Both the position numbers and the translations under genes were made by a program. The notes beneath the pieces are model-generated. The model worked only from the letters and a program-made list of their open reading frames with translations, did not search any database and was not told the DNA's origin. From the NCBI GenBank assembly GCA_002368155.1, contig AP018183.1:1-64000 (forward strand): a stretch of DNA of 64,000 bases. Reading direction: 5' to 3'. How positions within the stretch are numbered: position 1 is the first letter of the stretch; each line of letters opens with the position of its first letter. Below, in pieces: positions 55,563 to 64,000 of this stretch. The DNA comes from Nostoc carneum NIES-2107 (GTDB taxonomy: Bacteria > Cyanobacteriota > Cyanobacteriia > Cyanobacteriales > Nostocaceae).

Positions 55563-57959
55563 TTAATGTTCTTGCGTAAACGCCTCTCCCATCGCCACCA
55601 GAATTTTGCGTTTACCCACAAATGGATTGCGACCATGCGCCACTAACATATTGTCCAGTAATAATACATCTCCTTGCTGCCAAGGAAACTTTACAGATAC
55701 TTGCTGATAAACTTCCCGAATTTCATCTAATACTGAATGTTCTATCACAGAACCATCACCATAATAAGTATTGCGTGGAATATCTGACTCTTTAAATATT
55801 TCTAACAGTGCTTCACGTACCTCTAAATCTAAATTTGAAATATGGAATAAATGTGCCTGATTAAACCACACCATTTCTTGAGTTTTTGGATGTATTGCCA
55901 CACTCGGACGTATCTGACGAGTTCTGAGGCGGTTTTCATCTAGCCATTCAAATTCCATTGGGGCTTGACTACAATAATCTTCAACCACAGATTTATCATT
56001 AGTCTGAAATGCTTCTTGCCAAGAAAGGTCTATACCATTGCCATAATTACGCACATACATCACTTGTTTTTCGATAAATTTATCTTTAATTTTCGGATTA
56101 ATTTTTGCTAAAAACTGCCGACAATCTGCAATAGGAGTTTCACCGCCATATACTGCTGTTTCTGCACAGTAAAAACAAATTTTTAAAGGCCAAGTATAAG
56201 CGTAAGAAAACTCATTATGCAAAGCAATATGTTCGTGAGCAGGATATTCAGTTGATGTGTAAATATTTCCACCTAAATCTGTTCGCGGCGTTGAACGTTC
56301 TCGGTATTCTAGTAATTCTGGAGAAATCACTCTCATGAAATTTTCAAATACCGATGTTGAGCTAATTTCAAAATCCCTAAATAAAATTGCTCCATACTTT
56401 AAAAGCTTTTGTTCAATAAAATCTAAATTATTCTGACTCCATGCAACTAAATCTAGATTATCTCCCACTGGTTGGATAACTAGAGGTATTGTCTTATCTG
56501 GGAACAAATAATTTATTTTTACCAAACTGCCAAAAGATAATCTGAAAGTCTGTGGTTTGATAGTGGCTAATTTTTGAAAGTTTATTTTTTGACTTTCTTG
56601 CAGTTCTTGATTATGCTGATTTTTTTCATTAGCCTGAATTTTATCTATTAAATCATTTAATTTTAAGATTGGTTCATTCACCAAATTCACTAACAAGTAG
56701 CGTAAATTTTCTAATATCCTATTAATTTTGTTGTTATGAAAGCAACGAACATCATAACTAGCTTTTAAACATAACTCTACACCTGGAATTATATTAATAG
56801 TCAGGGGATAATTAGTTGAGTCTTCTGTATGAATTTTGCTAATTGTGAGGCTTCCAAATTCTGCCTGTAAAACATCTAGAAAAGTATTTTGAAAAATCAA
56901 AAGACTGTCAAATAAAGCTACACCTGGCGGTACATCACTCCAACTTTGAATTTGTACAAGTGGGGTATATTCATATTCATGTAATTGAATTTGTTGACTT
57001 TGGATACTTTGCAGCCAAGTTAATAATGAATCCTCTGGAGATATCTGCACTCTTGCAGGTAAAGTATTCACAAAAATTCCCACTGTAGATTCAACTCCAG
57101 TCATACTCACTGGGCGACCCGACATAACTTTTCCTATCAGTACATCTTGATTACTGCTATAATAACTAAGCAGTAATGCCCATGCTCCTAATACTACATT
57201 GCTCACAGTCAAATGGTATTTTCGAGCAAAAGTATTTATTAATTCTGTATCACTTGCAGATAAATAAATTGCTTGATGCTGATAAGATGCTGCCTGATTT
57301 ATCTGATTATTAATATTTTTATACAAAGGTGTTGGGGTAGTAAAACCTTGTAAAGTTTGTCGCCAAAAAGTTTCAGTTTGAGCAATATCTTGTTGCTTCA
57401 ACCATGTAATATAGTCTCGAAAAGGCAGACTTACTTCTATGTCAAGTTGTTTACCATGACAAAAAGCTTCATAAAAAGCAAACACTTCTTTTTGCAGAAT
57501 TACACCAGACCAGCCATCTAATACTAAGTGATGGCTAGTCCAAACTAATTGATAACTTTCGGCAGCAATTTTAATAATAGTTAACCGAATGAGTGGCGGT
57601 TTAGCTAAGTCAAAGCCACGCATTTTATCAGTTAGACAATAATCTTGTAAACGTGCTTGTTGATTTGCAATATCAAGTTGACACCAATCGTATTTAGCAA
57701 TTCCTAGTTTTACCTCACGGTAAACAATTTGAACTGGCTTTTCTAGTCCTTCCCATACAAAACCTGTTCGCAAAGCAGAATGTCGGTTGACAACTTCTTG
57801 CCAAGCCTGTTCAAAGGCTAATAAATTTAGATTACCATGTAAAATACAAGTGGTTTGACTAAGATATACACCAGAATCAGGCGCAGACAGTACGTGAAAT
57901 AATATGCCTTGCTGAGTAGGTGAAAGGGTGTAAATATCTACAATATTTTCAGCTTCCAT
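55563..57959 (-). CDS. Condensation domain fused to a TauD-like hydroxylase
   Basis: A 798-residue protein. Residues 5-440 form a condensation domain with intact TSHHLVLDGWSGVI (about 143). Residues 470-798 form a TauD/SyrP-type Fe(II)/2-oxoglutarate dioxygenase: ALHNEFSYAYTW (His and Glu, about 580), YGGETPIADCR (about 605), and DNMLVAHGRNPF with distal His (about 776), then Arg in GKRKIL. The family often hydroxylates carrier-bound amino acids such as aspartate. The fusion would put hydroxylation beside bond formation. The PCP for it lies in the upstream gene. Confidence 0.85.
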   Translation of the reverse strand: MEAENIVDIYTLSPTQQGILFHVLSAPDSGVYLSQTTCILHGNLNLLAFEQAWQEVVNRHSALRTGFVWEGLEKPVQIVYREVKLGIAKYDWCQLDIANQQARLQDYCLTDKMRGFDLAKPPLIRLTIIKIAAESYQLVWTSHHLVLDGWSGVILQKEVFAFYEAFCHGKQLDIEVSLPFRDYITWLKQQDIAQTETFWRQTLQGFTTPTPLYKNINNQINQAASYQHQAIYLSASDTELINTFARKYHLTVSNVVLGAWALLLSYYSSNQDVLIGKVMSGRPVSMTGVESTVGIFVNTLPARVQISPEDSLLTWLQSIQSQQIQLHEYEYTPLVQIQSWSDVPPGVALFDSLLIFQNTFLDVLQAEFGSLTISKIHTEDSTNYPLTINIIPGVELCLKASYDVRCFHNNKINRILENLRYLLVNLVNEPILKLNDLIDKIQANEKNQHNQELQESQKINFQKLATIKPQTFRLSFGSLVKINYLFPDKTIPLVIQPVGDNLDLVAWSQNNLDFIEQKLLKYGAILFRDFEISSTSVFENFMRVISPELLEYRERSTPRTDLGGNIYTSTEYPAHEHIALHNEFSYAYTWPLKICFYCAETAVYGGETPIADCRQFLAKINPKIKDKFIEKQVMYVRNYGNGIDLSWQEAFQTNDKSVVEDYCSQAPMEFEWLDENRLRTRQIRPSVAIHPKTQEMVWFNQAHLFHISNLDLEVREALLEIFKESDIPRNTYYGDGSVIEHSVLDEIREVYQQVSVKFPWQQGDVLLLDNMLVAHGRNPFVGKRKILVAMGEAFTQEH

Positions 57960-57967
57960 ATTTAATT

Positions 57968-58402
57968 TTAATGCTTTTTGAGAATTTGATTAAGTTCGGC
58001 TTCGCTCAATTCTGCTTCGGGAAATTGTGCTGTTTCTGTAGTAGTTAAAGGCTGTTGTTTTGTATTAAATAAATTTGTATCTGCTACTATTGCTAGTTCG
58101 GCAATTGTGGGATGGTCAAAAATCTGATTGATGGTGAATTTAATACCTAATTTCATTGCTCTAGCAGCAATTTTAATGCTTTGAATTGAGTCACCACCCA
58201 CTTCAATAAAATTGTCATGAATACCAACTTGCTGGAGTTTTAAAACATCAGCCCAGATATTAGCTAATGTTTCCTCAACTGCTGTGCGAGGTGCAACATA
58301 ATTGGTTTGTAATTTTGTCGCTTCTTCTTGCATTAACATTTCCAGAAGTTGGCGTTTTTCTGGTGAAAGTTGATTAATCTGATTTAAAATATCTTCGTTC
58401 AT
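57968..58402 (-). CDS. Stand-alone peptidyl carrier protein
   Basis: About 144 residues from ATG 58402 (the frame extends to 58432). A helical leader precedes a carrier domain with FIEVGGDSIQSIKIAARAM (about 72-90), whose Ser takes phosphopantetheine. Residues 115-144 are acidic and may be a docking tail. It ends 8 bases before the C-TauD gene, and probably carries the amino acid activated by the preceding A domain. Confidence 0.85.
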   Translation of the reverse strand: MNEDILNQINQLSPEKRQLLEMLMQEEATKLQTNYVAPRTAVEETLANIWADVLKLQQVGIHDNFIEVGGDSIQSIKIAARAMKLGIKFTINQIFDHPTIAELAIVADTNLFNTKQQPLTTTETAQFPEAELSEAELNQILKKH

Positions 58403-58451
58403 GTCAAGAATATAGAGTAAGAGTTTATTCACGCGGAGGCGCAGAGAGGAT

Positions 58452-61400
58452 TTAATTAGGTTGATGATTTTTTTGAGAAAGTAGGGTTTTTACTTCGGTT
58501 TCTGAAAGGGAATTGAGTTTTTTGAGAAGTTCAGTTAAAAGTTCGTTGTTGGGTTGTAATTGCTCTGGTGCGGGTAGTTTTTGGCGGTCAATTTTACCGT
58601 TGGGGGTTAGTGGGAGCGCATCTATTTGCAGAATGACTGAAGGAATCATGTAATTTGGTAGTTTTTTTTGTAAGAAAGAGCGTAGTTCTTGCGTCAAGGA
58701 ATTTTGTGGTTGAGATGGAACAATATAAGCTACTAACTGCTGATTTTCTGAGTCACTATTTCTCACCATCACGATTGCTTGTTTAACATGGGTATGCTGT
58801 TGTAATACTGCTTCAATTTCCCCTAGTTCAATACGATAGCCCCTGAGTTTAATTTGATGATCTATACGTCCGATAAACTCAATGTTGCCATTACTGAGGT
58901 AACGTGCTTGATCTCCGGTTTTATATAGACGTGCGTTTGGTTGTTTACTAAAGGGGTGGGGAATGAATTTTTCAGTGGTTAATTCTGGACGGTTGAGATA
59001 TCCTTTACTCACACCAAAACCACCAATGTAGATTTCCCCAGGTGTTCCGATTGGTACTGGTTGGAGGTGAGAATTGAGTATATAAATTTGGGTATTACCA
59101 ATGGGACGACCAATAGGAATAGGATTGTTGTTTAAATCGTGCTGGGAACAGTTATAAACGCTACTCCAAACGGTGGTTTCTGTTGGGCCGTATTCGTTGA
59201 ACAGGGATGTATTTGGTAGTAATTTTTGATGATTTTTAACTAGCTCAATGCTACAAGTTTCTCCGGCTACAATTACAGTTTGTAGCGATATTAATTGCTG
59301 GTTTTCTATATGTGTTAATAGGGAGTTATATAGTGAAGGTACACTCAACCAATGAGTGATTTGATGTTGCTCAATTAGTTGCGCTAACTGCCAAATATCT
59401 CGTTGCCAACCATCTTTAATTAAAATTAATTTACCACCTTGGCATAATGTCCAAAAAATAACGGCAACAGAACTATCAAAAGCAAAGGATGGAATTAATA
59501 AAAAGCTGCTAATTGGTGTTTGATAGTAGGCTATACGGGCGTTGGTGGAATGGACTAAGTTTTGGTGAGTAATTAACACTCCCTTGGGATTACCTGTGGA
59601 ACCGGAGGTGTAGATTACATAGGCGAGATTCTCTTTTGTTGTTCTACAACTGGGGTTGTCATCACTATTGTTGGCGATAATATTCCATTCAGAATCTAAG
59701 CAGAGAGTTTGTGCTTGATGATTCGGTATTTTTGGCAATAATTGGGATTGAGTGAGCAAAAATGATACTTGAGTATCTTCTAATATAAAGGCAAGATGCT
59801 CTGAAGGATAAGTGGGGTCAAGCGGTAAATAAGCTCCTCCGGCTTTGAGGATTCCCAATATTCCCACGATCGCCTCTAAAGAACGCTCGATATAAAGAGC
59901 TACTAGCGTATCCGCACAAACTCCGAGACGCTGTAAGTGATTTGCTAGTAAATTAGCTCGTCGGTTGAGTTCTTGGTAGGTTAATTGTTCATTTTCATAT
60001 ACTAGGGCGATCGCATCAGGGTTACGTACAACTTGCGCCTCAAATTGTTGATGAATACACAAGTTTTCAGGATAGGCGATCGCAGTTTCATTCCACTCTA
60101 CTAGTATTTGCTGTTGTTGTGCGGCACTCAGCAAACATTGTTCTTCATGGCGGTTAAATGGCTCTGTAGCCATTGCAGTCAAGGTTTCGCTGTAATAGCT
60201 ACCAATGAAGGCTAATTGAGTGCTGCTGATTTCTGCCATTTTGCACTCTAAGTCAAGTTGGATGTGGTCAGTAATATGGTTGCGATTAAACTCTACTCTT
60301 AAGGTGAAGTTACTTTCACCAAAACCTTGACCCCCAATAATTTCTAACCCTGATAAATCTTGCAGAAGTTGATAAACATGAAAATGTGTATAATTAAACA
60401 CCGTCTCTAATAAAGGTTGGAGTGGCTGGCGATTGCCAAATTTTTGCAACTCTGAATAGGGATAGTGTCTGTAAGGTAATAACTCTTGTTCGGCTGCAAA
60501 AGCTTGTTTTACTAAGTCAATCCAAGTTCCTGCTTTTAGTTGTAGCCGTAGAGGTATGGTATTGATAAAAGTTCCGAGAGTTTTTTCACCGTCAGCTTCC
60601 TCTAACCGACTGTTAGATTCTAATCCTGTTAACACATCCTCATCGTTAATTAATAAACTCATCACTTTTAAATGTGCAGCTAACAAGACATTTTTTAGAG
60701 GAACTTCGGCGAGTCGCGCTAGTTGCTTGAGTCCATGAGAAATTTGAGGAGAAATCGGTACATCCAACACACCAACTTGGACATTTTTTATTGAGTTATT
60801 TCTATCCCAACGAGGGATTTGCTTAATCACCAAACATTGTAATTTTTGTTGCCAATAGTTTTGATATTCTGGAGATTGTAAAATCTGACTTTCGACAGCG
60901 ACAAAATCCCGATAGGAAATTGTCAAAGGTGCTTCTATCTGATTTTCTTCCCCATTTAACAGAGTATGATAACGTTGTAACAATTCTGTTAATAGAGAAG
61001 CATTACTCCAGCCATCTAAAATTGAGTTGTGCCAACTTAAAGTGAGAAAGAAGGTTTCATCTGTTAAGCGATGAATAAATAGACGCATCAGTGGTGGATA
61101 AGACAAGTCAAAACGGTGATATTTTTCAATTTCAATCCAAGATGCGATCGCCTGTGTTTGTGCTGCTGGTAATAATGAGCGCAAATCCTCTACCACCACA
61201 GGTATACAAGCACTTTGATGAACGAGTTGCAGAGGCTCATCAAAGTTAATCAAATCAAAAGAGGTACGCAAAATTGGATGGCGAGTTACAAGCTGTTGTA
61301 TCGCTATTTGTAATAAATCTAAGTCAAAACGAACCCGCAGATGATATTGAAAAATGTCATGATACATCAAGGATTCCAAGTTGTACTGGCTATGAAAGAT

Positions 61401-62534
61401 GATGCCAGTCTGAACTCTGGTTAACGGATAAGCATCTTCTAGATCGTTGGGGAGTTTATCTCTTTCAATGGCTGATATTAAGCTAAAAGCTGCGGTTTTC
61501 TCTGTTAATAAAGCATGAGTTTGATTCAGAGAAATTGCTGTTAATAATTTGTAGATAGTTTGATGTTGAAAAACCTGCGCTACAGAGAACCTTAAACCTC
61601 TTTCCTGGGCTTTCGCCACAACTTGAATACTACGAATAGAATCTCCGCCCAACTCAAAGAAGTTGTCGTAAATCCCCACTTGTTCAATTCCCAAAACTTC
61701 GCTCCAGATTCGCGCCAATATCTTTTCATGTAGAGTGTGAGGAGGGACGAAAGATTTTTCTAAATTAGGTCTATCTTGACTGGGATTTGGTAGAGATTTT
61801 TTATCTAATTTGCCATTTGCTGTGACAGGAAGCGCATCAAGCATGATGAACGCTGCCGGAATCATATAATCGGGTAGTTTTTCACCTAAGAAGCGGCGTA
61901 ATTCAGTAGTATTGGGCGCAGGTTGATGACGACAAACACAATAGGCGATGAGTTGCTTTGTTGTTGATTCAACTAGCAGTTCCTCGATTAATTCCCCTTT
62001 GAGGAAGTTTCGTAAATCTGTAATTTCTGAGTTATTTTTTGGAGGATTCAGCACAACTTGACGTTTTACAGCTGATGTTTCCCGCATCACAACAACGGCT
62101 TCCCTCACAGCTGGATGTTGCGTCAATACAGCTTCAATTTCTGTCAACTCAATGCGTAAACCACGCAGCTTAACTTGGTCATCCAGTCTTCCTAGATACT
62201 CAATGCTACCGTCTGTATGGTAGCGTGCTAAGTCACCAGTTTTGTACAGGCGATTGTTTAAGCCGCTACTGAAAGGATTGACAATAAATTTCTCGGCTGT
62301 AAGTTCTGGTTGGTTGAGATAACCCCTAGCTACACCGACTCCGCCAATGTGTATTTCTCCTGCTACACCTATGGGAACTGGTTGTAAATGCTGATCTAGT
62401 ATATAGATTTGCGTGTTGGCGATCGCTCGTCCTATGGGTACAATATTTTTATCAGAATGGCGATTGCAATTCCAAAATGTGACATCAATTGCGGCTTTTG
62501 TGGGGCCATACAAGTTATGCAATTCTGCATCCAA
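58452..62534 (-). pseudogene. NRPS A(partial)-PCP-C-A, 5' end cut by a Tn7-like element
   Basis: A 1360-residue frame beginning at TTG in LDAELHNLYGPTKAAIDV; the frame is open a few codons more, to a stop at 62550-62552. It holds the last 250 residues of an A domain, PCP ELGGDSIRSIQ (about 293), C domain with SWHNSILDGWSN (about 500), A domain YVIYTSGSTGNPKG (about 976) and NEYGPTETTVW (about 1112), and ends with PNGKIDRQKLP and a short tail. Its first A domain lacks the N-terminal part, so it is a broken gene. The second A domain has no PCP in this protein; the next gene supplies one. Confidence 0.85.
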
Positions 62535-62552
62535 ACGCGTAAAAAATTGCTA

Positions 62553-64000
62553 TGCTTTGAATCATAATATGAGAAAAATTTTGAACCATAAATTGAGAAA
62601 GAGTTAACGCAATTTCAAGCTTTCTCACCAATCACAAAATAAAACTTTGAATCAAATCATGAGATAGAGTTGAAATTTTGAAGCATAACTAAAGAATGAG
62701 TTGAAAAAACACAATTGAATGAAACTTGGACAAAAAATCTCTCTTAAAATTGCTCTAACTTAAACTTTCAATTCAAAATATGGTTCAAAATTCCAAGATA
62801 TGCTTCACTAAAAACTATAACTCCGTAGTTTTTTCTGGCGTACTGAAATCCTAAAACTGCCTCCTGGCAAAGAGAAACACTCTTTTCTTGGATAAAAAAC
62901 TCTCATGACAGATGATGAATTTGACCATTGGTGTAAGCAACAGCAACTAACGGCGCAAACACTCTTACTAATCGCCGCAATTCGGGCTGCTCCACCCTCA
63001 CGGAGAGTACAAGGACGAGCCAAGAACGTTAGTGGAGTTTATCCTAGTCGCAAAATGGGTCAAACCATTCAATTTGAAAGCCACACAGTAGAACTATGGG
63101 CAATTTACCAAATGGAACATTCGCCAGAGGTGTTAGAGTTCTACGACCAACCACCGCCATTTAAAATTCAGTACCAAAACCAAAACGGGCGAAAAATAGG
63201 TCATTATCATACCCCAGACTTCTTCGTGCTACGTTCAAGTGGTGCAGCTTGGGAAGAATGGAAAACCGAAACCGAATTAAAACGACTAGCCCAAAAATAC
63301 CCTTCACGCTACCAAAAAACTGAAACTGGTCATTGGCATTGCCCACCAGGAGAAGCTTACGCCGCATCTTATGGACTCAAATACTATGTTCGCACCGATA
63401 CCGAACTAAATCCCATATTCACTCAAAACCTAATGTTTTTAGAAGATTACTTTAGGTTTAGCACCAATATCCCCCACTCCATTACAGAACAAATCTCTTC
63501 AGCAATTCAAGCTACTCCAGGAACAACCATTGCCGCCACACTGGCAACCATACCTGGAGTACGTGCCAACGATATCTACGCCATGATTGCCACGGAGCAA
63601 CTCTACGTAGACTTGTATGCAGTTCCCCTAGTGGAGCATTGGCGAGTTCAATTATGGGCAGACCAACAAACTTATACTGCTCATACACATTTAGCCATAG
63701 GGACAACTGGACATCATCAAACAATCGTCTCACCCACAACACTCTTGCCTAACACTAGACTTGTCTGGGACGCACAACTTTGGACTTTAGTTAACTTGGG
63801 CGAGAAGACAACCACACTTTTACCCGAAGTTGGGCAACCAATGCAATTGCCCACAGCATTTTTTCTGCAATTATTTGATAGTGGCACTATCAACATTCAT
63901 ACTTCAGAAACACACGCAACCATCAATGAAAAAGTGGGTGAATTGATGGTTGCCGCCTCGCCTGCGGATCTACAAAAAGCCAATCGCAGATTTCATCTAG
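62553..64000 (+). mobile_element. Second Tn7-like element, left end and tnsAB (runs off right edge)
   Basis: The element interrupts the NRPS gene. Its outer terminus is about 62541-62553, where tgctttgaatcataatatga begins. Repeated sites follow: tttgaaccataaattgag (62580), tttgaatcaaatcatgag (62646), ttgaagcataactaaag (62679) and ggaatttt-type sites to about 62815. The inner gtgaagcatatcttgg block (reverse) matches element 1. The outermost site matches element 1 only partly (about 15 of 21 bases). Confidence 0.7.
62905..64000 (+). CDS. TnsA-TnsB fusion transposase, partial
   Basis: It starts at ATG 62905, since an in-frame TAA lies at 62893. The 365 codons shown (MTDDEFDHWCKQQQL onward) are a close relative of 27316-30780 with the same TnsA catalytic pieces TPDFF and EEWKTE and the beginning of TnsB. 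The second copy lacks the 19-residue N-terminal extension of the first. The DDE triad lies beyond the window. It is the intact-looking counterpart of the first fusion. Confidence 0.85.
   Translation, partial: MTDDEFDHWCKQQQLTAQTLLLIAAIRAAPPSRRVQGRAKNVSGVYPSRKMGQTIQFESHTVELWAIYQMEHSPEVLEFYDQPPPFKIQYQNQNGRKIGHYHTPDFFVLRSSGAAWEEWKTETELKRLAQKYPSRYQKTETGHWHCPPGEAYAASYGLKYYVRTDTELNPIFTQNLMFLEDYFRFSTNIPHSITEQISSAIQATPGTTIAATLATIPGVRANDIYAMIATEQLYVDLYAVPLVEHWRVQLWADQQTYTAHTHLAIGTTGHHQTIVSPTTLLPNTRLVWDAQLWTLVNLGEKTTTLLPEVGQPMQLPTAFFLQLFDSGTINIHTSETHATINEKVGELMVAASPADLQKANRRFHL

Overview
The window looks like part of a large plasmid from a filamentous, Nostoc-like cyanobacterium. GCGATCGC (HIP1) octamers are frequent. 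Nostoc-type short interspersed palindromic repeats occur in several places. There are TA-flanked MITE-like repeats, no tRNA or rRNA genes, and a plasmid gene set: a tyrosine recombinase, a family A DNA polymerase, a VirD4-like coupling ATPase, and a CyRepA1-like replication protein beside a repeat-rich origin candidate. The host assignment is inference from these signs.

Layout. 1-8 kb: the 5' part of an SNF2-type helicase gene, carrying an in-frame repeat insertion; a ribbon-helix-helix/coiled-coil protein; a tyrosine recombinase; a plasmid PolA; small plasmid genes. 8.2-16.4 kb: exported and membrane transfer-type proteins, one split by a 131-bp MITE whose excision restores the frame; a LysR/aspartoacylase pair; a VirD4-like ATPase; a GNAT relic. 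16.8-22 kb: a co-directional set of four reading frames with two P-loop GTPases, a membrane-anchored partner and a frame-shifted C-terminal domain reached across an A10 run. This resembles GTPase-centred conflict systems and is the best candidate for an undescribed system. 22-26.7 kb: relics and truncated genes (RTX, YprA-like helicase, NERD-helicase) and three small genes.

26.7-31.1 kb: a compact Tn7-like element with matched ends, a small DNA-binding protein gene, and one 1154-residue frame that joins TnsA, TnsB and the C-terminal half of TnsC. 31-43.5 kb: replication and maintenance region (acidic proteins, a Ycf46-like AAA ATPase, a CyRepA1-like protein, 21-bp iterons, HTH proteins). 43.5-47.5 kb: an AIPR-like gene and a 2.7-kb IS4/IS1634-type element with inverted ends of about 140 bp. 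These ends, and the Tn7-like element, carry copies of the palindrome CCATGTAWTACATGG. Both elements encode a paralogue of the same small protein whose start codon abuts this site.

47.5-62.55 kb: a remnant nonribosomal peptide synthetase (NRPS) cluster on the minus strand (A-PCP-C-A, PCP, C-TauD hydroxylase, methyltransferase, C-A-PCP, PhyH oxygenase, C). It is cut at its 3' end by the IS1634-type element, at its 5' end by a second Tn7-like element, and inside by an IS701-like insertion with a 5-bp duplication. The window ends inside the second tnsAB gene.

The window therefore combines plasmid housekeeping, a possible defence module and a broken biosynthetic island, shaped by several transposon families.
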